Below are positions 43,593 to 51,534 of a DNA stretch of 64,000 nt, one piece after another. This stretch comes from Bacteroidales bacterium. GTDB lineage: Bacteria; Bacteroidota; Bacteroidia; Bacteroidales; Tenuifilaceae. The translations under genes were made by a program, and so were the position numbers. Position 1 is the first letter of the stretch. Every line of letters begins with the position of its first letter. Under the pieces are notes generated by a model. That model did no database searches. It was not told where the DNA came from and was given only the letters and a program-made list of their open reading frames with translations. The DNA lies in assembly GCA_003818205.1 (NCBI GenBank), contig RPRQ01000008.1:35496-99495 (forward strand), in the 5' to 3' direction.

Positions 43593-44744
43593 TTACTTAT
43601 TAATATTCGGCCATCCATTTGATATTCCAAGCAACATCATTGTTTCAATACAAATATCTATTCCATTTGCACTATTAGTCATTATTACAGCACCTTCCCC
43701 TAAACTTGGATAACCAGCTAAACAGGAGCCCGCTCCTGGTGTGTTATAACCTATTCTAAAAATAAATAACCCTTTATCTGTTACTTTGACTTGTAATCCC
43801 ATAGCCTCGCCGAATTGTATTCCACCAAAAATATCCGGATCTAAATCCACCTCCCCCTTACATAATCGCTCCATCATTGATTGAGAAAGTATTTTATTGG
43901 ACATTCCTTTATACGATTTCATTAACTCAATATGAAATTTTGTTAAATCCATTGTTGTTGTAAGTAAACCACCTTGTGCGTAAGCTTTTGGATGAAGGAG
44001 CGCTATTTCAACCTCACCTTGTTTATTATGGGGTACAGCTTCATTTTCTTTATAAATACTCTCTAACGGGTAAGTAAAAGTACTATGATTCATCTCAAGG
44101 GGATCGAATATTATTTCTTTTACGATTTCAGGAAAAGGCTTTCCCAAAACATCCTCAAGAATAAGCTGGACAATGATATAACCCATATTGGAATACTCCC
44201 ATTTTTTTCCTGGCGAGTATTTTATCGCAGCCTTATCGTTTATTGCTGGTTTTTCTCCATTCAAAACTTCTACCAAAGATGGAGAACTTCCGTTCTCCCA
44301 ATCCAACCCACCATCTGGGGCATTAAAACCTGATTGATGTGTCAATAAATGAAATAAAGTTATTTTCTTGTTATCTAAAAATTCACTTTCAGGAATTCTC
44401 CATGACTTCAAGTATTTATTTACATCCTCTGTTAAGCTAAAAACCCCGTTCTCAACGTAGTGTAATACTATTGTAGAAACCAAAAGTTTAGTTGTGGAGG
44501 CTGCCTGAAAAATTGATTCTGAATTTACGACCTTGTGAGTCTTGTTATTAATAACACCGAACGATCTAGCCTTTTTAATTTCATAATTACTAATTACAGT
44601 ATAGCTAAGACCAGGTACATTATAATGCTTCATCCTTTTTTGAATAACAAAATCAGCAATAAAATGTCGTAGCAAAACAGCAATCAGGATAATAAACATC
44701 AATCCTATTAATACGCTTAGAATAATTTTAGTAATTTTTTTCAT
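43593..44744 (-). CDS. Serine hydrolase of the class C beta-lactamase family
   Basis: The start at 44744 (MKKITKIILS...) is chosen so that the basic residues precede the signal anchor helix (about 5-27). The 383-residue protein has a beta-lactamase/transpeptidase-like fold: S83-T-T-K86 (SxxK motif, 'FQAASTTKLLVS'), 'WEYSNMGYIIVQ' (YxN motif, near 190) and the 'HLLTHQSGFN' segment typical of class C-like hydrolases. Relatives include D-aminopeptidases, esterases and EstB; true beta-lactamase activity is not implied. It would act outside the inner membrane. Confidence 0.88.
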   Translation of the reverse strand: MKKITKIILSVLIGLMFIILIAVLLRHFIADFVIQKRMKHYNVPGLSYTVISNYEIKKARSFGVINNKTHKVVNSESIFQAASTTKLLVSTIVLHYVENGVFSLTEDVNKYLKSWRIPESEFLDNKKITLFHLLTHQSGFNAPDGGLDWENGSSPSLVEVLNGEKPAINDKAAIKYSPGKKWEYSNMGYIIVQLILEDVLGKPFPEIVKEIIFDPLEMNHSTFTYPLESIYKENEAVPHNKQGEVEIALLHPKAYAQGGLLTTTMDLTKFHIELMKSYKGMSNKILSQSMMERLCKGEVDLDPDIFGGIQFGEAMGLQVKVTDKGLFIFRIGYNTPGAGSCLAGYPSLGEGAVIMTNSANGIDICIETMMLLGISNGWPNINK

Positions 44745-44854
44745 CTTTATTCCCTTAATATTGTTTGAAAACAACTAATATACGCATTATTAAAGTGCGT
44801 TTCTAAAATATTGATAAATTCACACTTGCTTTTTTCATGTTTTTTAATATCACT

Positions 44855-45274
44855 TCAACTCATTGCTACAAACCACTCAAAGAATGAAGTAAGTACCTTC
44901 TCCGTACCGCCACTCATGATATCAACCCGAACTTTAATGGTTACTCTCTTTTTAATCCTTAGCTCATTAACGATCTCGCTAACATTTGAATCAACAAAAC
45001 ATGCCTTTGAATAAACAGCACCCTCAACAGGTTTACTATACTTTACTTCGACCTTTCGTACAACTGGAATTACGTTTAATTCAAATGCCTTGAATTGAAC
45101 CAACAGAAACTCTCCGCTAGAAGCCTCGGCAAGTGCAAATAGAGCACTTGCATGGACGGATCCCAGATGATTAAGATATTCACTTTTGTGATCTAATTTA
45201 AGGAGATAATCTTTATCAGAGTCTGCCAATTGCAACCCTATAAATTTGTTGAAAGGAATATCTAGTACATTCAT
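44855..45274 (-). CDS. Hotdog-fold thioesterase-like protein (DUF4442 type)
   Basis: The 139-residue protein has the hotdog pattern: a central helix 'SVHASALFALAEASSGEFLL' (39-58) after a strand with 'HLG', then long strands ('RKVEVKYSKPVEGAVYSKAC'). This resembles PaaI/DUF4442 thioesterases that act on acyl-CoA or acyl carriers. Catalytic residues of the family vary and I cannot fix them. It is 13 bp downstream of the DUF418 membrane protein gene, so the two are likely co-transcribed. Confidence 0.7.
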   Translation of the reverse strand: MNVLDIPFNKFIGLQLADSDKDYLLKLDHKSEYLNHLGSVHASALFALAEASSGEFLLVQFKAFELNVIPVVRKVEVKYSKPVEGAVYSKACFVDSNVSEIVNELRIKKRVTIKVRVDIMSGGTEKVLTSFFEWFVAMS

Positions 45275-45287
45275 GGGAGTTAGGTTT

Positions 45288-46526
45288 TTATCGTTTTACA
45301 AAATCTTGAATCTTTAAGTAGGTTAGGCTACGCCACAACCACTCAAACGGTCCATAGTTAAACTTCTTAAGCCACCAGTTGCTAAAAGGTATTTGTAGCC
45401 CATAAATAGCAATAGTGAGTAATATTCCTTGCCATATTTCTATTTTTCCGAAAAGCCCAAAACCATAGGGGAGAAATAGAGTAGTACAAATTATAGAATG
45501 CAATAGGTAGTTAGTAAGTGCCATACGACCCACTGGGGCAATATATTTAGAAAAGAATGCAAGTTTTCCCCTATAAATCAATAGGACTATTGATGATACA
45601 TACAATAAGCACATGCTTATACCGCTAATTATATTCATTGATGTATTAAGGAATCCCCAAAGATTTGGAACTCCCATTTGCGCTTTCGACCAAGCATAGG
45701 TGTATAATACTGTGGAGGGGATACCAATAATTATTCCCTGCCAGAAAAGCTTACGAAAGAGTGGTATCTTTTCCTGAAAGTTTTTCAGAATATTATTTCG
45801 AGCAGCCCAGGCACCAAGCATAAACATAGCTAACACTGTGGGGTAAAATACAACGAGCCCAGGGAGAAGCATTTTCCACTCGCTCAGCCTTACTGAAACA
45901 ATCTCGCTAAAAATACCTGAGGAATAAACCTCAAAGTTTTTCTGATATATCTGTCGAAGGAATTGATTACTCCCCTCAAAAACTCCTTGCATAGCAGTTT
46001 GAGTTTCAGAATTAAGAGAAGCAATAGCAACGATTACCCAACCCAATGCCGGAATAATTATGGGAACCAAAATTAACCCAATCACCCATTTCATTAAACC
46101 CTTGTTGGACTTATTACGGAAGAGAAGAATGACAAAACCAAAAAGGGCGTAAAAAAACAGGATATCGCCTGCCCATAGCAACAGGATATGGGAAATACCG
46201 AAAAGTAGTAGGGAAAAGACACGTCGTCTGTAAACGGTGAAAATACTTCCTTTCTCAACCGTTTTGTTTATGAATAGCCAGAAACCATATCCAAAAAGCA
46301 TTGAGAAAAGGACATAGAACTTACCCTCGAAGAAAAGCTTAATAAAAAACTCTCCGAGTAAATTAGAATCACCTTCAATAACTCCCACACCGAGAAGCAT
46401 AGAGGTAATGGGATTCGAAAATAGGGGCATGTTAACCATTAATATCCCGAAAATGGCAAACCCCCTCAACGCATCGAGTATAGCAATGCGCTGATTAGGG
46501 GTAATAGGTGCAGATACTGTTTTCAT
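45288..46526 (-). CDS. DUF418 (YeiB-like) membrane protein
   Basis: The 412-residue protein has about ten helices. It opens with 'QRIAILDALRGFAIFGILMV' (13-32), the heparan-acetyltransferase/YeiB-like first helix, and ends with the DUF418 block 'GRMALTNYLLHSIICTTLF' and 'PFEWLWRSLTY' (about 332-402). Family members are thought to be inner-membrane transporters or acyltransferases, but no activity is established. It heads a probable two-gene unit with the thioesterase-like gene. Confidence 0.88.
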   Translation of the reverse strand: MKTVSAPITPNQRIAILDALRGFAIFGILMVNMPLFSNPITSMLLGVGVIEGDSNLLGEFFIKLFFEGKFYVLFSMLFGYGFWLFINKTVEKGSIFTVYRRRVFSLLLFGISHILLLWAGDILFFYALFGFVILLFRNKSNKGLMKWVIGLILVPIIIPALGWVIVAIASLNSETQTAMQGVFEGSNQFLRQIYQKNFEVYSSGIFSEIVSVRLSEWKMLLPGLVVFYPTVLAMFMLGAWAARNNILKNFQEKIPLFRKLFWQGIIIGIPSTVLYTYAWSKAQMGVPNLWGFLNTSMNIISGISMCLLYVSSIVLLIYRGKLAFFSKYIAPVGRMALTNYLLHSIICTTLFLPYGFGLFGKIEIWQGILLTIAIYGLQIPFSNWWLKKFNYGPFEWLWRSLTYLKIQDFVKR

Positions 46527-46696
46527 GTTTTTTTTATCATCTTTTGTTATAAAATTTATTAATAAATATAATCGTATTAACTAATAATCTGCACTTTAAC
46601 CAATGATTAATCATAAATTCTGGATAACTTAACAAAAATCAAACCACAAATAATGATATTTTATTGATTCACCATAAATCTGCAATAAAAAAATTA

Positions 46697-46946
46697 TAAC
46701 TATTCACCACGGAGGCACAGCCCGTCCCGATGTATCGGGAGAGATCACAGAGGGTTGCTTCGTTGACCGCAAAATAATAATCTTGAAGTTTTTCTGTAGC
46801 GTACAAAAAGATTGTATGAGTTTTAGTTCTAATAAATTCTCTATGTTCCCTGCCTACCCTGCCTACCGGCAGGCAGGCGGCAGGCAGGGTAGGCAGGTCT
46901 GTGCCTCTGTCGTTTTTCTTCATTTTGTTTACTGCTGAATAGTTAC
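46697..46946. repeat. 250-bp palindromic element with TAACTATTCA ends
   Basis: Left end 'ataactattca' (46696-46706) and right end 'ctgaatagttac' (46935-46946) are inverted; next to them are 'ggaggcacag' and 'ctgtgcctct', also inverted. The centre is a CCTGCCTACC / GGTAGGCAGG palindrome (46849-46897). It is a relative of the element at 4505-4888. Apparent reading frames in it are translations of the repeat. Confidence 0.65.
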
Positions 46947-47089
46947 AAAAAATTATTTGCGGATTCGATTACGAGAATCTAATTTTTTCAAATTTCACTT
47001 AACTCTCTTTCAAGGTGATTTTACAAATCGTAGTTAGCCATAATAGCCACAAGCATTTCATTCCCTTATGGAATATCTGTTCGATGTAA

Positions 47090-47347
47090 GAAACAATTAA
47101 ATGCTATATTATCAGTATTTTACTTAATTGGGAGAAATGGAACCGAGCTTGCGAACCGAACGTAGTGAGCTCAGCGAAGCTAGTTCGGCGTAGCCAATGA
47201 TACCTGCCTGCCGCCTGCCTGCCGGTAGGCAGGGTAGGCAGGCAGGCGGCAGTTCCATCATTCTAGCCTTCCAAAAAAATTAATCTTGGCATTAAATTAC
47301 TAATAAATAGTTATATAATAAGCACTCTTAAATCGAACTCACGTTAA
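47090..47347. mobile_element. Non-autonomous element with a TTAACGTGAGTTCGAT end (reverse copy)
   Basis: The right end (47332-47347) is the exact complement of the TTAACGTGAGTTCGAT end; the left end is reduced to 'gttcgatgtaag'. The interior has a 'gaaccgagcttgcgaaccga' block (47150-47169), complementary to one at 31.1 kb, and a long CCTGCC/GGCAGG tract (47204-47253). It has no gene and ends 20 bp from the stop of the TPR protein gene. Confidence 0.6.
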
Positions 47348-47368
47348 TTAAGCATTCATAGAATTCAT

Positions 47369-48010
47369 TTACTCCTCATTACACTTCTCTATCATGCTGC
47401 TATTGGATTTTGAACCCCATTTGGGATTAATGCCTGTTTTCCCATTCTCCTTCTCATACTTCTCCTTCGCTATTATAAAATTGGGGAGAGCATTTTTGCA
47501 ACCACCTCCGAACATTTTAGGTGTGTTTCTATAGTTTTGACCCAACAGGTAGTATGCACGTGGGTTATCAGGGTTTTCGGCAATAGCCTTTTCCAAAATT
47601 TCGGAAGCCTTGACCGAGTATGATTGCCCACGCATCATGGGACTTACCTGAATTCTTCCCTGATATAGAAACCCTTGCAGTGTGAATAGCTCCGATTTGC
47701 TACCTCCTAGATAAATAGCTTTGTCGATACTATTCTGCGCCTCATCAAGTAATGCATCCTTCCTATCATCGTCCTTTTCCTTAAAACTTAGCTGTATTTT
47801 CAAGAAAGCAACATAGTAGTAAGGTTCCCATCGGCTACTTTCCGCCATCGCGATACGCTCGAATCGGCTTACCACGGTTTGCATTTGGATTCCCGTTTTT
47901 GCGCTATCCAATTGGGTTAAACCATCCATAATAGCCTTCTCAAAAGGTGTTTGAGCATTAAGTATAATTGCCACAGCAATTAACATCGAAGATAAAAGTA
48001 AACGTTTCAT
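47369..48010 (-). CDS. Exported TPR-like protein paired with the TonB receptor
   Basis: The 213-residue protein has a signal peptide (1-20, ending ILNAQ) and TPR-like helical repeats: 'EPYYYVAFLKIQLSFKEKDD', 'LLDEAQNSIDKAIYLG' and 'NPDNPRAYYLLGQNYRNTPK'. The segment 'FGGGCKNALPNFIIAKEKYE' is a motif seen in other Bacteroidota exported TPR proteins. It begins 37 bp after the TonB receptor gene ends and so is probably in the same operon, as a periplasmic or surface partner. Its function is not known. Confidence 0.7.
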   Translation of the reverse strand: MKRLLLSSMLIAVAIILNAQTPFEKAIMDGLTQLDSAKTGIQMQTVVSRFERIAMAESSRWEPYYYVAFLKIQLSFKEKDDDRKDALLDEAQNSIDKAIYLGGSKSELFTLQGFLYQGRIQVSPMMRGQSYSVKASEILEKAIAENPDNPRAYYLLGQNYRNTPKMFGGGCKNALPNFIIAKEKYEKENGKTGINPKWGSKSNSSMIEKCNEE

Positions 48011-48047
48011 TTTAATTAAGATTTAGTTAATAGTATTGGTATAATGA

Positions 48048-50192
48048 TTAATCGAGAGTTATGAATACCCCAAAAAGTATAAACCGTTTGGACTCAGAGC
48101 GAACAGGGATTGACTCGTAAACACCTGTTGAATTTTGAGTTGAATAATATCTGTACCCATATATATTATCTCTTCCCAGAACATTGCTCATGGATGCATA
48201 TAGTATTGTTGATTTACCAAATAGTTCGCATAGATGGCTTACATTTAGGCTTATATCCATATAGTCAGAGGTAATTTTATCCATAAATTTGGTGCTATTG
48301 GGGTCGTGGTATGGTCTTCCGCTCGACCATGCGAAGGTTGCCCCAAACAGAGTGGTTATCTTCTGCACCCATTGCTTAGCAACAACTGTAAAGTTGTGCG
48401 TTGATGCGAATGGTGGCGTTACATACGATGGGTAACCCCTATACTTCCGTTTTGAGTCGATGAATGAGTACGAAACCCAGTAATCGAGGTTCTTGAAGGT
48501 TTTTCTATCACGATAATAAACATCAATACCCTTTGAGTCGCCATAACCAGAATTATTATAATACAAAGGCTCGTTGAAAAAATGAGTGGTATCGTATGCT
48601 ACAAAATCATTGTATTTCTTATAATAACTTTCAACCCTTAAAATCCGATTATTCTTCTCATACTGAACATTAGCAATATAATGCTCCGCCTTCTCGTAGC
48701 CCAATTGCGGCTTAAACTTCATTGCCGACTCCTCGGGGGTTTGATAAAATGTACCATAGATCATCGACAATTGAATATCTTTACTAATTAGCCATGCCGC
48801 CGAAGTTCTTACCGCTAGCTTAGCATCGTTAATGATCGATGCATTCTCGCCACGGAGCCCTGCTCTTACCACAAGACGTGATAATGGCCTAACCTCAACC
48901 TCAGAGAATATGGCGGAGTTAAAATCCTTCACAGTTCCTTCAAACAGGATGGTTGGTGAAAACTCATGGTATTTTTCGTTGAAAAGGTTTACCGTTTCCT
49001 CGCCGCCCATGTTCAACGAAAACCTATCGCTAAATTTTCGTTTCATCGAAAATCGGAGCTGAAAATTCGTATTGTAATCGTTAACCTCAAAGGCTTTCAT
49101 TCCGATCAGGTTTTCATCGTAAGTAAATGCCACACCACCTTTAACCGACCAGCTATTTATACTCCGGTTGTAGTTAATGTTTGTATAACTATTCTTATTA
49201 TCAAGTTTAATATTCTGCATTGCACCAGGGGTAGTCATTTCAGGGTATCTCAAGCCGCTCAACGCTGAACTATATGTTGAAAATATCTTCAATACACCAT
49301 CGCCCTTGGTTCTGATCCTTGAGGTAAGTACTAGCCCCAGCGATTGAGGAAATCTATTCCACTCAACCTCCTGATTAATAATGCTAAAATAGGGTTTAAG
49401 ATTATAGTATTCAGCACCAATGGATAGTGACGCATTTTTCCCTGCATAGGTCTGTGTTGCACCAACCCCAACAGTCATAAGCTGAATGTCGGTTTGCGTT
49501 TTCTTCGGGAAAGCGTTTGTGGTAAGGATCAATGCCGATGAAAGGGCTTGACCGTACTCTGCCGAATAACCACCTGTACTAAAAGTTGTTCCGCTGAATA
49601 GGGTTGGTGAAAATCTTCCCCTCGATGGCAAATCGGGAGTATTGGATGAATACGGTTTTTTAACGAGCAACCCATCAATAAAAGTCTTCGACTCGTACCC
49701 ATCGCCACCACGGACGAAAAGGCGACCATCCTCACCCACCATCGATGCACCAGGCAAAGTGGTTAACGCACCATAAATATCGCCAGCTGCGCTTGGGGTA
49801 GTTAGTATATCAAGGGGTTGAAGGGTTACGCTCTTCTTCCTGTCGGATGTTTCAAAAGTACCTGCCGAGATAACCACATCGGCTATCCGATTCGACTCCT
49901 CCTTTAATGAAAAACTTAACTCGATAGTTGCCCCCAATAGCTCTACCTCCTTCTCCTGAATGGCAAAGCCGATGAAGCTTACAATAACAATCTGCTTACC
50001 TCTCTCGCTTGTAGTAAAGCTATAATTCCCAGTAGCATCAGTTCCAATTCCATCGTAGGTGCCCTTTAGCATAACATTAGCTCCAGTGAGTGGTTGTCCA
50101 TCGGAGTCGGTAACCTTCCCCCTAATTAGTGTTTGCGAGTATGCCTGTGTGCCAACTAACACAATAGCTAAAATTAGAATAATCTTTCTCAT
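48048..50192 (-). CDS. TonB-dependent outer-membrane receptor
   Basis: The 714-residue protein has a signal peptide (1-19), an N-terminal carboxypeptidase-regulatory-like beta domain (about 22-110: 'GKVTDSDGQPLTGANVMLKG'), a plug domain (about 115-220: 'RLFVRGGDGYESKTFIDGLL') and a beta-barrel ending in F-I-T-L-D. It would import a substrate that needs TonB energy. It is not accompanied by a SusD-like lipoprotein, which argues against glycan uptake; siderophores, cobalamin or metals are possible. The barrel is fairly short. Confidence 0.93.
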   Translation of the reverse strand: MRKIILILAIVLVGTQAYSQTLIRGKVTDSDGQPLTGANVMLKGTYDGIGTDATGNYSFTTSERGKQIVIVSFIGFAIQEKEVELLGATIELSFSLKEESNRIADVVISAGTFETSDRKKSVTLQPLDILTTPSAAGDIYGALTTLPGASMVGEDGRLFVRGGDGYESKTFIDGLLVKKPYSSNTPDLPSRGRFSPTLFSGTTFSTGGYSAEYGQALSSALILTTNAFPKKTQTDIQLMTVGVGATQTYAGKNASLSIGAEYYNLKPYFSIINQEVEWNRFPQSLGLVLTSRIRTKGDGVLKIFSTYSSALSGLRYPEMTTPGAMQNIKLDNKNSYTNINYNRSINSWSVKGGVAFTYDENLIGMKAFEVNDYNTNFQLRFSMKRKFSDRFSLNMGGEETVNLFNEKYHEFSPTILFEGTVKDFNSAIFSEVEVRPLSRLVVRAGLRGENASIINDAKLAVRTSAAWLISKDIQLSMIYGTFYQTPEESAMKFKPQLGYEKAEHYIANVQYEKNNRILRVESYYKKYNDFVAYDTTHFFNEPLYYNNSGYGDSKGIDVYYRDRKTFKNLDYWVSYSFIDSKRKYRGYPSYVTPPFASTHNFTVVAKQWVQKITTLFGATFAWSSGRPYHDPNSTKFMDKITSDYMDISLNVSHLCELFGKSTILYASMSNVLGRDNIYGYRYYSTQNSTGVYESIPVRSESKRFILFGVFITLD

Positions 50193-50290
50193 ACTTTTTT
50201 TGATGCAAAATTGACTCTCTTTTTATTGGCTAAATTTTCCATTCTTGCTGAATTACGGGTCAAAGATTACTCCTCAAAAAGGTATAAAAA

Positions 50291-50322
50291 ATAAAAACCC
50301 GATGAAGTGTAAATTCATCGGG
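50291..50322 (-). terminator. Terminator of the gene ending at 50377
   Basis: A perfect 9-bp stem CCCGATGAA / TTCATCGGG (50298-50322), with a 7-base loop, is followed on the minus strand by TTTTTATTTTT. Confidence 0.8.
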
Positions 50323-50376
50323 ATGAAATGCAAAATGCAATAGTTGAGCTGAACGCTCGGGCTAATAAAATCAATA

Positions 50377-50934
50377 TCAGTTCCACATAATGGTAATCTT
50401 CGAGGTAAGGTTTGCCCCTTCGACATGGTTATCAACATCAACCTTTAGTGCCGATTTCAGGGTAATCTCAAGGGTTTTCTCAATCCAACCCGCAATACGA
50501 TTCATTATCAGCTTTTCGGTGGGATGAAATTTTGATAGCTGAAGTACAGCTTTCTTTTCAGCACTCTCAATAACTCGTATTTCTGAGGGCTGATAATAGG
50601 TTGAGAAAATGCTCGAAGCACGGCTCAACACGAATTGTGGCGAGCTAACCCGTACAAAAATCTTATAAACCCCTTTCAAAGCCACATCGGCGCTATAACG
50701 ACCAATCTCACTCGCTGCTTTGGCGCTATTACCAGCATAAAACAGCTCGGCAACCTTCTGGGTTGGAACAATAACAGAATCGGTAAGCGAATACCATGTG
50801 GTTGCGTAAATGGGCTGCTCAATAATATTTTTCGATTTTTCGGGTAATAATTTCACCCATTCGTTATAACGTGCACCAAATTTCTCTTTAACAAAATCGG
50901 GCGTTGCTTTAACAGCAGAACCTTTTATTTCCAT
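50377..50934 (-). CDS. Uncharacterised protein, possibly of the TIGR02265/DUF2378 type
   Basis: From the ATG at 50934 (MEIKGSAVKATPDFVKEKFG...) this is 185 residues; an ATG at 50970 adds twelve. It has no signal peptide or helix anchor. The opening 'IKGSAVKATPDFVKEKFG', the 'WYSLTDSVIVPTQKVAELFY' segment and 'AASEIGRYSADVALKGVYKI' resemble the DUF2378 family of small proteins known from myxobacteria, related to heme-NO-binding folds. That match is from memory and is tentative. It is monocistronic. Confidence 0.65.
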   Translation of the reverse strand: MEIKGSAVKATPDFVKEKFGARYNEWVKLLPEKSKNIIEQPIYATTWYSLTDSVIVPTQKVAELFYAGNSAKAASEIGRYSADVALKGVYKIFVRVSSPQFVLSRASSIFSTYYQPSEIRVIESAEKKAVLQLSKFHPTEKLIMNRIAGWIEKTLEITLKSALKVDVDNHVEGANLTSKITIMWN

Positions 50935-50965
50935 AAATAGTATGTTATTTTTTTGTAATTCAAGT

Positions 50966-51095
50966 ATCAATGTCGTTTAATTAAGGAATTTAACGCTAGC
51001 ATGTCCTGCGGACTATGCTAGGTTAATAAACATTCCAACCCCGCATGGCGAGGTGGAAGAGTTGATTTAAAAAACGCTAACTAAACGACATTGAT
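50966..51095. repeat. 130-bp palindromic element with ATCAATGTCGTTTA ends
   Basis: The 14-bp ends (50966-50979 and 51082-51095) are perfect inverted repeats. The interior folds into two hairpins: 'ctagcat...atgctag' (50996-51021) and 'aaccccgc atg gcgaggt' (51038-51055). A copy of the left 22 bp, with one mismatch, is found at 63858-63879. Confidence 0.65.
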
Positions 51096-51190
51096 TCAAA
51101 TATAGTGAAAAAACACGAAACTTCAAAAAGTCTCTACCCCTCGAATCAAACTAAATGTTCCTTCGCATTTTTTACTTCATTCATTTTTCC

Positions 51191-51198
51191 TATATTTG
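51191..51198 (+). promoter_or_regulatory. Probable -7 box of the THX gene
   Basis: TATATTTG matches the TAnnTTTG consensus and lies 47 bp upstream of the THX start codon. The -33 region is T-rich but without a clear TTTG. Confidence 0.4.
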
Positions 51199-51245
51199 CA
51201 ATCCGAATGTAAATAGTAGTTAAACATCAACAAAAAATTACAATC

Positions 51246-51401
51246 ATGGGAAAAGGAGATAAAAAAACCCGCAGGGGTAAGCTTTTTATGGGTTCGTATG
51301 GCAACACAAGACCCAAAAGCGGTGCGGCTAAGGTTGAAAAAGCAGTGGTAACCGAAGCACCAAAACAAACACCAAAGGCAAAAGCAAAAGTCAAGAAATA
51401 G
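51246..51401 (+). CDS. 30S ribosomal protein THX
   Basis: This 51-residue gene encodes MGKGDKKTRRGKLFMGSYGN... Its first 25 residues are the bTHX signature (GKGDKKTRRGK, GSYGNTRPK), a peptide first found in Thermus that fills a cavity at the top of the small-subunit head. The remaining 26 residues are an Ala/Lys-rich tail ('KQTPKAKAKVKK'), longer than in Thermus and common in Bacteroidota. It has its own -7 box and terminator, so it is transcribed alone. Confidence 0.92.
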   Translation: MGKGDKKTRRGKLFMGSYGNTRPKSGAAKVEKAVVTEAPKQTPKAKAKVKK

Positions 51402-51427
51402 CGACATTAATCGTTCTTGTTTACAAC

Positions 51428-51462
51428 AAAAAAGGCTAGGTAATTCTAGTCTTTTTGTTTTT
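51428..51462 (+). terminator. Terminator of the THX gene
   Basis: A stem AAAAAGGCTAG / CTAGTCTTTTT (one mismatch) with a 6-base loop is followed by a T-rich run, about 27 bp after the THX stop. Confidence 0.75.
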
Positions 51463-51507
51463 CATAAAACTATTCAGTTTTCATACCCTAAATCTGCTTA
51501 AAAATAC

Positions 51508-51515
51508 TAATTTTG
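51508..51515 (+). promoter_or_regulatory. Possible -7 box of the TPR-SpoIIE gene
   Basis: TAATTTTG fits the TAnnTTTG pattern and ends 19 bp before the start codon. No well-spaced -33 element is evident. Confidence 0.35.
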
Positions 51516-51534
51516 CTAAAAGTATTAAGGTTCG

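Noticed and set aside
46669..46923. 84-codon minus-strand frame over the 46.7-kb element
   Set aside because: It lies entirely within a palindromic repeat and encodes the same LP-GR repeat peptide; not a gene.
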